Made by a program: the position numbers and the translations under genes
Origin: CAWFPR01 sp963817635
Lineage (GTDB): Bacteria; Acidobacteriota; Vicinamibacteria; Vicinamibacterales; 2-12-FULL-66-21
NCBI GenBank assembly: GCA_963817635.1
Contig: CAWFPR010000005.1
Coordinates: 372,001 to 436,000, forward strand
Length of the DNA stretch: 64,000 bases
Direction: 5' to 3'
The notes under the pieces: generated by a model
The model's input: only the letters and a program-made list of their open reading frames with translations
What the model was told of the DNA's origin: nothing
Database searches by the model: none
In this document: piece after piece, positions 38,264 to 45,429 of the stretch
Layout of the letters: each line of letters starts with the position of its first letter
How positions within the stretch are numbered: the first letter of the stretch is position 1

Positions 38264-38691
38264 GCGGTATGATTCCGGTCATACACACGCCGGCGGATCG
38301 GGCATATCCTTCGTGCATGACTCCCGATCCGCGCGCCGACATCGATCAGCTCATGGATTTGCAGAAAATCCTCGAGGTCCGCACCTCGGGCCTTGGCGCA
38401 TCGGCGGCCGACGTGCTCAGGGTCGGCGTCGCCGTGCTCGGCTTCGCCCAGCGCGAGGAAGCGGTGTTCTTTCCGCTGCTGCCCCTGCTCGACCCGGCCG
38501 CCCGGGCGGATCTCGGCGGCGAGCACGAACAGTTGCAGGAGGATCTGCAGCTGCTGGAATCGATCGTGACGACGACGCCGGATTCGCCCGACGTCGGGAT
38601 ACTCGCCGAAGCACTGTCCCGGCGCATGCGCGAACATCTCGCGCGGGACGGCCGGCTGCTCGCACAGGCCGCCCGGATGGCCGCCCGGTGA
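38260..38691 (+). CDS. Hemerythrin-like helical protein, translationally coupled to regulator
   Basis: A helical protein of up to 143 residues. GTG 38260 overlaps the regulator stop (GTGA); ATG 38317 is an alternative start. REEAVFFPLLPLL, EHEQLQEDLQLLES and REHLARDGRLLAQA resemble the second half of the hemerythrin HHE domain (E-x-x-x-FP, H-x-x-x-E, HxxxxD), but the first metal-binding histidine segment is not clear. It may bind a di-iron centre that senses oxygen or NO, or only keep the fold. It overlaps the next gene by 4 bp (GTGA), forming a three-gene unit with the Crp/Fnr regulator and a radical SAM enzyme. Confidence 0.6.
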   Translation: MSGMIPVIHTPADRAYPSCMTPDPRADIDQLMDLQKILEVRTSGLGASAADVLRVGVAVLGFAQREEAVFFPLLPLLDPAARADLGGEHEQLQEDLQLLESIVTTTPDSPDVGILAEALSRRMREHLARDGRLLAQAARMAAR

Positions 38692-39449
38692 CGATTCCGC
38701 TGCAGGCCGGAATCGTCTACGGTCCTGTGCAGTCGCGCCGGCTGGGGGTGTCGCTCGGCATCAACATCCTGCCCGACGCCCGCAAGGTCTGCAATTTCAA
38801 CTGTCCCTATTGCCAGTATGGCTGGACGCCAGGCGGCCCGCGAGCCCAGGCGCTTTCCGAACTGGCATGGCCACGCCCCGACGCCATCGGCGCAGCGCTC
38901 GAGTCCGCTCTCGAACCCGGCGTCCCCGTCGATCGCATCACGCTTGCCGGCAACGGCGAACCCACGCTGCACCCGGATTTCGCCGCCGTCGTCGAACAGG
39001 TGCGCGCGGTGCGCGACCGCCGCGCGCCGCAGGCACGCCTCGCCATTCTCTCGAACTCCTCGACGATCGCCGACCCGGTGGTGGCCGCCACGCTCGGCCG
39101 CCTCGACGAGCGCTACATGAAGCTGGACGCGGGCGACGACGCGACCTTGCGGGCGATGAACGGATCGAGCGTTCCGGTCACGCAGGTCGTCGAAGGGCTT
39201 GCCCGCCTGGATGGTGTGATCCTGCAGTCGATGTTCACGCGCGAGCCGCGCGGACGGATCGACAATACGACCTCCGCGGCGCTCGACGGCTGGCTCGGCG
39301 CCGTCCGGCGGGTGCAACCGCTCGCGGTCCACGTCTACACGGTGGATCGCTCGCCCGCCTTCGAGGCGCTCGTGGCCATCCCGCGCGGTGAGCTGGAGAT
39401 GATCGCCGAACGGGTGCGCGGCCTGGGGATCGACGCGCTCGTCTTCTGA
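38688..39449 (+). CDS. Radical SAM protein (COG0731-like)
   Basis: A 253-residue radical SAM enzyme beginning at GTG 38688, which overlaps the previous stop. The canonical CX3CX2C cluster motif is KVCNFNCPYCQYGWT (~residues 34-48), followed by the GNGEPTLHPDF glycine motif and LAILSNSSTIAD. The overall pattern VYGPVQSRRLGVSLGINILP is typical of COG0731, small radical SAM proteins related to wyosine synthases but mostly uncharacterised. It is the third gene of the regulator/hemerythrin-like operon, hinting at a redox-linked modification. Confidence 0.88.
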   Translation: MTIPLQAGIVYGPVQSRRLGVSLGINILPDARKVCNFNCPYCQYGWTPGGPRAQALSELAWPRPDAIGAALESALEPGVPVDRITLAGNGEPTLHPDFAAVVEQVRAVRDRRAPQARLAILSNSSTIADPVVAATLGRLDERYMKLDAGDDATLRAMNGSSVPVTQVVEGLARLDGVILQSMFTREPRGRIDNTTSAALDGWLGAVRRVQPLAVHVYTVDRSPAFEALVAIPRGELEMIAERVRGLGIDALVF

Positions 39450-39477
39450 CGCGCGTGAAGTTGGGGGCCGGTCCCGA

Positions 39478-39954
39478 TCAGCAGAGGGTCTTTTCGATCC
39501 AACCGCCTGCGCAGCGCTCGTCGACGCGCACGTAGCCACGGCGCTCGAGGAAACCGAGCGAGACGCGGGGCGGGCTGACGATCACGCGCCGGCAGCCACC
39601 GGCAATCGACGCCAGTTCCACGGCATCGAGCAGCGCATTGACGATGTCGCGTTCGCTGCAACGGCAGACCGCGGCGTACCCGGCCTCCATGGCCGGCACG
39701 TCCATCCCCACGTCCGGAACGCGCATTTCCCCTTCGGTCTTCTGGCAGGTCGCGACGGCGACGACGTCGCCTCCGAGCGTGACGACGACCCGCGGCCACT
39801 GCCGCAGCCGATCGAGTCGCGTGCCGGTCAGCGAGCTGCCCGGGAAGAGCCGGCGGAGGTCGCCGTCGGACAACTCGTCGCAGTCCGGTCCGGTGACGCG
39901 TACATCGAGCGTCGTCAGGTCGGCGACGGGTTGCGGCGGATAGGCTGACGCCAT
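39478..39954 (-). CDS. GNAT-family N-acetyltransferase
   Basis: A 158-residue GNAT-like protein starting at ATG 39954. Strands RVVVTLGGDVVAVATCQK and VPDVGMDVPAMEAGYAAV, a helix DIVNALLDAVELASIAGGC, and the final FLERRGYVRVDERCAGGWIEK motif match the acetyl-CoA-binding fold, with a Tyr/Arg pair near the usual catalytic end. Substrate unknown. It begins 5 bp beyond the stop of the upstream sigma-54 activator, so it is probably in its operon and may be its first dedicated downstream gene. Confidence 0.78.
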   Translation of the reverse strand: MASAYPPQPVADLTTLDVRVTGPDCDELSDGDLRRLFPGSSLTGTRLDRLRQWPRVVVTLGGDVVAVATCQKTEGEMRVPDVGMDVPAMEAGYAAVCRCSERDIVNALLDAVELASIAGGCRRVIVSPPRVSLGFLERRGYVRVDERCAGGWIEKTLC

Positions 39955-39958
39955 GGAA

Positions 39959-41011
39959 CTACTCGTCGCTGCCGAGGTGATCGAGTCCGAGCTTCCGGAT
40001 GCGGTCACCGAGCGTGGAGCGCTTGATCTGGAGGAGTTCGGCGGCCTTTGATTTGTTGCCATGGCTCACTTTCAGGGCCCACGTGATCAGGTGCGATTCG
40101 ACTTCCTGGAGCCGGTCGTCGAGCGACACGGCCGCCGGGTGCACGGAATGCTCGACGGGCGGCGGCGTCGTCTGCATCTGCGAATGGAACAGGATGCTCG
40201 CGGGCATGCACCCGCAGCGGATCTGGTTGCAGGTGCAGGTCTGGGCGATGCGCTCGCAGGCATTCTCCAGCTCGCGGACGTTGCCGGGCCACGGGTAGCG
40301 CAGGAACGCCTCGCGCACGGTGGGTGACAGGTCCGGCGACGCGTCGCCGCGGTCCTTGAAGAACTGGCGCACGAAGTGATCCGTCAGGAGCGGGATGTCC
40401 TCCCGTCGCTCGCGCAGCGGCGGCAGCCAGATCGGCACGACGTTCAGACGGTAGTAGAGATCCTCGCGGAACCTGCCTTCGGCCACGAGCTGCTTCAGGC
40501 TGCGCTTCGATCCGGTGATCACCCGCACATCGACCGGGATGGCGCGGGTGCCGCCCACGCGTTCGACGGTGCGCTGCTGGATGACGCGCAGCAGCTTGAC
40601 CTGCACGGAGGCAGGCACGTCGTCGATGTCGTCGAGGAAGATCGTCCCGCCTTCGGCCATTTCGAAGCGGCCGGGACGGTCCTTGATGGCGCCGGTGAAT
40701 GCACCCCGTTCATGGCCGAACAGCTCGGATTCGATGAGCGTCTCGGTCAGGATCGCACAGCTCACCGCAACGAACGGCCGGCGACGCCGGCGGCCCGAGT
40801 GGTGAATGAGGTTGGCGACCATCTCCTTGCCCGTGCCGGTCTCGCCGACGATCAGGACGTTGCTCTCGCTGTCGGCGATGACGCGCACGAAGTCGAAGAC
40901 AGCCCGCATGCGCGGGCTGCGGCCCACAACCACGGAGTCGATGGAGAAGCCGCGATCGACCTGGATCGGCGGCTGGACGCTGCTGCCGGGCGAAGAGGTG
41001 GTTTCAAACAT
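39959..41011 (-). CDS. Sigma-54-dependent activator without sensor domain, Cys-rich insert
   Basis: A 350-residue bacterial enhancer-binding protein made of an AAA+ domain and a Fis-type HTH. Walker A is VGETGTGKEMV, the sigma-54 contact loop is GAFTGAI, Walker B is GTIFLDDIDD, and the sensor/arginine-finger region includes FREDLYYRLNV and YPWPGNVREL. There is no N-terminal receiver, GAF or PAS domain, only ~28 residues. Instead, five cysteines cluster right after the AAA+ core: NACERIAQTCTCNQIRCGC. This suggests a metal or Fe-S site acting as the sensor. A HTH (KSKAAELLQIKRSTLGDRIR) closes the protein. It is divergent from hemN. Confidence 0.9.
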   Translation of the reverse strand: MFETTSSPGSSVQPPIQVDRGFSIDSVVVGRSPRMRAVFDFVRVIADSESNVLIVGETGTGKEMVANLIHHSGRRRRRPFVAVSCAILTETLIESELFGHERGAFTGAIKDRPGRFEMAEGGTIFLDDIDDVPASVQVKLLRVIQQRTVERVGGTRAIPVDVRVITGSKRSLKQLVAEGRFREDLYYRLNVVPIWLPPLRERREDIPLLTDHFVRQFFKDRGDASPDLSPTVREAFLRYPWPGNVRELENACERIAQTCTCNQIRCGCMPASILFHSQMQTTPPPVEHSVHPAAVSLDDRLQEVESHLITWALKVSHGNKSKAAELLQIKRSTLGDRIRKLGLDHLGSDE

Positions 41012-41062
41012 GGCCGCTGGCGCCTACCGCAACCTCGGTGCCAGCATCGGCACGTGCGCGAT

Positions 41063-41093
41063 ACCGCGCGGAAATTCGGGCATTCCGCGCGGT
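41063..41093. promoter_or_regulatory. Perfect 11-bp inverted repeat upstream of the sigma-54 activator
   Basis: ACCGCGCGGAA (41063-41073) and TTCCGCGCGGT (41083-41093) flank a 9-bp spacer. It lies ~50 bp upstream of the activator gene and could be an operator or a hairpin in its leader. Confidence 0.6.
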
Positions 41094-41139
41094 TTCATGG
41101 GGGTTCCCGAAGGGACCCGATCGCCCCGCTGGACGGGGG

Positions 41140-41155
41140 TGCCGGGATTCCGGCG
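41140..41155. promoter_or_regulatory. Palindromic site TGCCGG-GATT-CCGGCG
   Basis: One mismatch from the consensus, 112 bp upstream of hemN and 129 bp from the divergent sigma-54 activator. Confidence 0.55.
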
Positions 41156-41201
41156 GCCGGCGTGAGGGGGGGGCCAGACCACGTCGCGATGGCCGGAATT
41201 G

Positions 41202-41217
41202 CACCGGATTTCCGGCA
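41202..41217. promoter_or_regulatory. Palindromic site CACCGG-ATTT-CCGGCA
   Basis: Two mismatches from the consensus, 50 bp upstream of hemN; second site in the same promoter region. Confidence 0.45.
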
Positions 41218-41266
41218 TTCCACTGGCCGCGCGGAGCGGCACGGTCTTTGTGACTGGAGCCAGACG

Positions 41267-42682
41267 ATGATGTCCGAACAGCCTCTCTCCGCGGCGCCTC
41301 CGCCCGGCACATCAGTGGCGTCACTGCTCCGGCAATACGACCGTCCGGGGCCGCGCTACACCTCGTACCCGACCGCCGTGGAGTTCAACGACACGTTCGA
41401 TGACGCGGCGTACCGCGGGCGTCTCGACGCGGCGGCTTCGGTGGACGAACCGCTGTCGCTCTACACCCACCTGCCGTTCTGCGAAGCGCGCTGCTCGTAC
41501 TGTGGATGCATGGTGATCATCACCCGCAAGCGCGAGGTCGCGGTCCGGTACCTCGACTATCTCGAGCGCGAAATCGCGATGCTGGCCGAGCGGCTCGGTT
41601 CGCGGCGCCGCATCGTGCAGCACCACTGGGGAGGCGGCACCCCGACCTACCTCGAACCGGCGGAGATGCGCAGGCTCCACGACACCGTGGCGCGGTATTT
41701 CGAGTTCGACGCCGACGCGGAGAAGGCGATCGAAATCGACCCGCGGGTCACGACCCGCGCGCAGCTCGACCTGCTGCGGTCGCTCGGATTCAACCGCCTC
41801 TCGATGGGCGTGCAGGACTTCACACCCGAGGTGCAGGAGGCGATTCACCGCCGCCAGTCCGAGCAGTTGACGCGCGAGCTGTACCGGTACGCCCGGAGCA
41901 TCGGGTTCGACTCGATCAACGTGGACCTGATCTACGGTCTTCCACGCCAGCAACTGGAGACGTTCCGCCGCACCCTCGACGCGGTCGTCGGCCTGCGACC
42001 GGATCGCATCGCGGTCTATTCGTACGCGCACGTGCCGTGGCTCCGGCCGCACCAGAAGCAGATCGACGCCGCCACGCTGCCGGATGCGGGGCTGAAGTTC
42101 GACCTGTTCGGCGCGGCCGTCGAGACATTCCTGGCGGGCGGCTACGCGGCAATCGGCATGGATCACTTCGCGCTGCCGGGCGACGAGCTCGCGCAGGCCG
42201 CCGCCGGGCGCCGGCTGCACCGCAACTTCATGGGCTACACGACCCGGCCGGCGCCCGACATGTTCGGGACGGGCGTCTCCGCGATCGGCGACGTGCGCGG
42301 CGCCTTCGCCCAGAACATGAAGAAGCTGCCAGCCTACTACAGTGCGATCGACGCGGGCCGCTTCCCGATCGAACGCGGCTACGCGCTCAGCCAGGACGAC
42401 CTTCTGCGCCGGCACGTGATCACCGAACTGATGTGCAACTTCCATCTCGACCGTGCCGTTGTCGAACGCCGGTTCGGCGTGGACTTCGAGCGGTACTTCG
42501 AACCGGAACTCGCGGAACTGTCCGAGGGCCCGGGTCCGGTCGCCGACGGATTTCTCTCGATCGATCGGGACGCGCTGGACGTCACGGCCCGCGGCCGGCT
42601 GTTCGTGCGGAATATCTGCATGACGTTCGACAAATACCTGCCGGCCCACGCCGGCCGCCCCGTTTTCTCGCGGACCATCTAG
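41267..42682 (+). CDS. hemN: Oxygen-independent coproporphyrinogen III oxidase
   Basis: A 471-residue radical SAM enzyme that decarboxylates coproporphyrinogen III to protoporphyrinogen IX without oxygen. The N-terminal substrate signature DRPGPRYTSYPTAVEF, the CX3CX2C-GC cluster motif FCEARCSYCGCMV, GGGTPTYL and SMGVQDFTPEVQ identify true HemN, not the related HemW, and the C-terminal HVITELMCNFHLD is also HemN-like. The start is ATG 41267 with GGAGC upstream; an adjacent ATG at 41270 is possible. It opens the hemN-hemH-hemG set and lies under two palindromic sites, consistent with anaerobic control. Confidence 0.95.
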   Translation: MMSEQPLSAAPPPGTSVASLLRQYDRPGPRYTSYPTAVEFNDTFDDAAYRGRLDAAASVDEPLSLYTHLPFCEARCSYCGCMVIITRKREVAVRYLDYLEREIAMLAERLGSRRRIVQHHWGGGTPTYLEPAEMRRLHDTVARYFEFDADAEKAIEIDPRVTTRAQLDLLRSLGFNRLSMGVQDFTPEVQEAIHRRQSEQLTRELYRYARSIGFDSINVDLIYGLPRQQLETFRRTLDAVVGLRPDRIAVYSYAHVPWLRPHQKQIDAATLPDAGLKFDLFGAAVETFLAGGYAAIGMDHFALPGDELAQAAAGRRLHRNFMGYTTRPAPDMFGTGVSAIGDVRGAFAQNMKKLPAYYSAIDAGRFPIERGYALSQDDLLRRHVITELMCNFHLDRAVVERRFGVDFERYFEPELAELSEGPGPVADGFLSIDRDALDVTARGRLFVRNICMTFDKYLPAHAGRPVFSRTI

Positions 42683-42688
42683 GCTAGC

Positions 42689-42735
42689 AGGCCGCTGAAT
42701 AATGCTGGCCTGATGCTTTTTTCAGCCATCCTGTA
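42689..42735 (+). repeat. Dispersed repeat, copy 2 (hairpin)
   Basis: AGGCCGCTGAATAATGC, TGGCCTGAT and GCTTTTTTCAGCCATCCT form an imperfect hairpin just after the hemN stop. The left arm matches the repeats at 9400 and 55555. It may act as a terminator or REP element between hemN and hemH. Confidence 0.7.
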
Positions 42736-42773
42736 GTGCCGGCGCCGCGTGGGCGGTTTGTGGACTCCTGAAC

Positions 42774-43799
42774 ATGAAGACTGCGATCGTTCTCTTCAAC
42801 CTCGGCGGCCCAGGCGACCTGGCGTCGGTCGAACCGTTTCTCGTCAACCTCTTCTCGGATCGCGAGATCATCGAATTTCCGTTCGGCGCTGCGCTCCAGC
42901 CCCTGCTGGCGCGCCTCATCGCGAAGATGCGCGGACCGTCGGTCCGGAAGAACTACGAGCGGATCGGCGGCGGCTCGCCGCAGCTGCGCATCACGCAGGC
43001 GCAGGCCGCGGCGCTCGAGGCACAGCTCAACGCCGGGCTCGGCGGACGCAGGGACTTCCAGGTGTTCATCGCGATGCGCTACTCGCGCCCCTCGTCGGCT
43101 GACGCGCTCGAGGCCATCGCCGCGGCCGGCATCCAGCGGATCGTCACACTGACGCTCTTTCCGCACTGGTCGAAGGCCACAACGGGATCGTCGCGCAACG
43201 AATTCGGGCGCGCGCTGGCGGATCCGCGCTGGTCGTCGAACCGGTTCGAGGTGTCGCACATCGAGCACTACTACGACGACCCGGCGTATCTGGATGCCGT
43301 CACCGCGACGGTGCGCGACGCGTGGGATACGGTCCCGGCCGAGCGGCGCAACCGTGCCGTCATCCTGTTCAGCGCCCACGGACTGCCGCAGAAGTTCATC
43401 GACGAGGGCGACCCGTACGTCGAGCACATCCAGGCGACGCGGTGGGGCATCCTCGAGCGGCTCAATCTGCCGAACCGCCAGCTCCTGGCCTACCAGTCGC
43501 GGACCGGCCCGGTGAAGTGGCTGGGACCAGGCACGGAGGAGACGATCGAAGAGCTCGGCCGCGAGGGCGTGAAGGACGTCATCGTCATTCCACTCTCGTT
43601 CGTCTCCGATCACATCGAGACGCTCTACGAGGTGGACATGCTCTTCGCGGACGCCGCGCGCGACGCGGGAATCACCGGCTACTATCGTCCGCCCGCGCTC
43701 AATACGCATCCGCTGTTCATAGACGCGCTCGCCGGGCTCGTCCGGCGACACGCGGCCGTGGCGACGGACGAAGCGCTGGCCCTCGGAGCGGGCGCATGA
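42774..43799 (+). CDS. hemH: Ferrochelatase
   Basis: A 341-residue ferrochelatase that inserts Fe(II) into protoporphyrin IX. The start VLFNLGGPGDLASVEPFL, the middle MRYSRPSSADALE with LTLFPHWSKATTG, the catalytic-His motif LFSAHGLPQKFIDEGDPY and the Glu/His-rich VIPLSFVSDHIETLYEVD near the end all fit. Iron-chelation residues (His in SAHG, Glu in ETLYE) are present. It follows hemN and overlaps the protoporphyrinogen oxidase by 4 bp (ATGA). Confidence 0.95.
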   Translation: MKTAIVLFNLGGPGDLASVEPFLVNLFSDREIIEFPFGAALQPLLARLIAKMRGPSVRKNYERIGGGSPQLRITQAQAAALEAQLNAGLGGRRDFQVFIAMRYSRPSSADALEAIAAAGIQRIVTLTLFPHWSKATTGSSRNEFGRALADPRWSSNRFEVSHIEHYYDDPAYLDAVTATVRDAWDTVPAERRNRAVILFSAHGLPQKFIDEGDPYVEHIQATRWGILERLNLPNRQLLAYQSRTGPVKWLGPGTEETIEELGREGVKDVIVIPLSFVSDHIETLYEVDMLFADAARDAGITGYYRPPALNTHPLFIDALAGLVRRHAAVATDEALALGAGA

Positions 43800-45244
43800 G
43801 CCGTATCGTCGTTGCCGGAGCAGGTGTCACGGGGCTTTCGATTGCGCGGGCCATCCGCCAGCGCGATCCGGACGCGGACGTCGTGGTCGTCGAGGGAAAC
43901 AGCCGGCCGGGAGGCAACGTCAGGACCGAGGCCGTCATGGGCTACCTGTGCGAATGGGGCGCGGACGGTTTTCTCGACAATGCGCCCGATACCCTCGACC
44001 TGGTCCGGGACATCGGTCTCCAGGATCGCCTCCTGCCGAGCCGGGACGCGGCGCGGCGACGGTTCATCTACAGCCAGGGGCGGCTGCACGAGGTGCCGGT
44101 GTCGCCGCTCGCGTTCCTGAAGAGCGACATGCTCTCGTGGGCGGGGAAGGCGCGGATCGTCTGGGAGCCGTTCGCCCGGAAGCGACCCGAGGGAGACGAG
44201 AGCATCCACGCATTCGCCGCCCGGAGAATCGGCGAGGAAGCCGCCAGCGTGATGATCGACTCGATGGTGTCCGGGATCTTCGCGGGCGATGCGCATGCGC
44301 TCTCGCTGCGCGCCTGCTTCCCGAAAATGTGGCAGATGGAAACCGACCACGGCGGACTGTTCCGCGCGATGATCGCCACGCGCAAGCGCCGCCGGAAAGG
44401 CGACGCCATCGGGGCGCCGGCCGGACACCTGACGTCGTTTGCCGGAGGCATGACGGAGCTCACCGACGGACTCGCCGCAGCGATGGGTCCGGCGGTCAGG
44501 TTCTCGGCCCCGGTCATAGAACTGCGTCGAGGACAGCTCGCCCAGACGTTCCACCCGGCTGCGCCATCCGGGTACACCGTCACGACCCCGCAGGGCGGGA
44601 TTGAAGCTGACGCCGTGGTCCTGACCGGCCCGTCGTCTGACGCGGCGGCTCTCGTCCGCCATTTCGATTCGACGCTCGCGTCGCTCCTGTCCGGCATCGC
44701 CACGGCGCCGCTCGCGGTGCTGTGCCTGGGGTTCGACGAGGAGGCCCTGGCGCGCGACCGCGGGCCGCTGAATGGATTCGGCTACCTCGTGCCGCGGCAG
44801 GAGAGCATCCGCATGCTGGGGGCGCTCTGGGAGAGCGCGATCTACCCGGGCCGCGCACCCGAAGGACGGGCGCTCATGCGGGTCATGATCGGCGGCGCGC
44901 GCGACCCGGAGGTCATCGACCTCGACGATGCGGCCCTGCTGGGTATCGTCCGAGCCGACCTCCAGGCAACCATGGGACTGCGCGTCGCGCCGGAGTTCGT
45001 CCGAATCGTGCGTCACGAGCGCGGCATTCCGCAGTACACCGCCGGCCACGTCGCCCGGCTGCTCCGGATCGAGACGCTCCTCCAGGCCCATCCGGGGCTG
45101 TTTCTCGCGGGGAACTCGTATCGGGGCGTCTCAATCAACTCGTGCGTCGCCGAAGCGGGCCCGATCGCCGACCGCGTGCTGGCACACGTGGGGAGCCTGG
45201 CGTCCCGGCTCCCGGCAGGCGTGGCCGTGCCTGACTGCGTGTAG
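43796..45244 (+). CDS. hemG: Protoporphyrinogen oxidase (HemY-type)
   Basis: A 482-residue FAD-dependent flavoenzyme that oxidises protoporphyrinogen IX. The N-terminal Rossmann motif is VVAGAGVTGLSIARAI, followed by VVVEGNSRPGGNVRTE. A TGA-overlapping ATG couples it to hemH. The C-terminal FAD-binding end reads LFLAGNSYRGVSINSCVAE. HemY-type enzymes usually use oxygen, whereas hemN works without it; this combination suits an organism facing variable oxygen. In some actinobacteria and firmicutes HemY acts on coproporphyrinogen, but the presence of hemN supports the classical route here. Confidence 0.93.
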   Translation: MSRIVVAGAGVTGLSIARAIRQRDPDADVVVVEGNSRPGGNVRTEAVMGYLCEWGADGFLDNAPDTLDLVRDIGLQDRLLPSRDAARRRFIYSQGRLHEVPVSPLAFLKSDMLSWAGKARIVWEPFARKRPEGDESIHAFAARRIGEEAASVMIDSMVSGIFAGDAHALSLRACFPKMWQMETDHGGLFRAMIATRKRRRKGDAIGAPAGHLTSFAGGMTELTDGLAAAMGPAVRFSAPVIELRRGQLAQTFHPAAPSGYTVTTPQGGIEADAVVLTGPSSDAAALVRHFDSTLASLLSGIATAPLAVLCLGFDEEALARDRGPLNGFGYLVPRQESIRMLGALWESAIYPGRAPEGRALMRVMIGGARDPEVIDLDDAALLGIVRADLQATMGLRVAPEFVRIVRHERGIPQYTAGHVARLLRIETLLQAHPGLFLAGNSYRGVSINSCVAEAGPIADRVLAHVGSLASRLPAGVAVPDCV

Positions 45245-45377
45245 GCCGCCCATGTTGCGTCGCTGATAAAAGGGACGTTCCGCGCCTCGTACGACCCCCC
45301 CCCCGTTCCTGAACCGTATCGACTATACGGCGCGCCTGCTGATCAAGTCGTAGGCCGTCGAAAAAGTGCCCGTCAAA

Positions 45378-45410
45378 GAAAAAGGAGCCACCCGGTGTGG
45401 CTCCTTTTTC
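45378..45410. terminator. Bidirectional rho-independent terminator
   Basis: GAAAAAGGAGCCAC, a 5-base loop CCGGT, and GTGGCTCCTTTTTC form a perfect stem with A- and T-tracts on both sides. It lies between the convergent hemG and malic enzyme genes and should stop transcription from both. Confidence 0.92.
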
Positions 45411-45429
45411 TCGTTTCGTTCGTCCGCCG

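Noticed and set aside
41237..41251. Sigma-54 promoter CGGCACGGTCTTTGT upstream of hemN
   Set aside because: The -12 element reads TTGT, not TTGC, and the site ends about 16 bp before the start codon, leaving essentially no leader; it is too weak to list as a feature.
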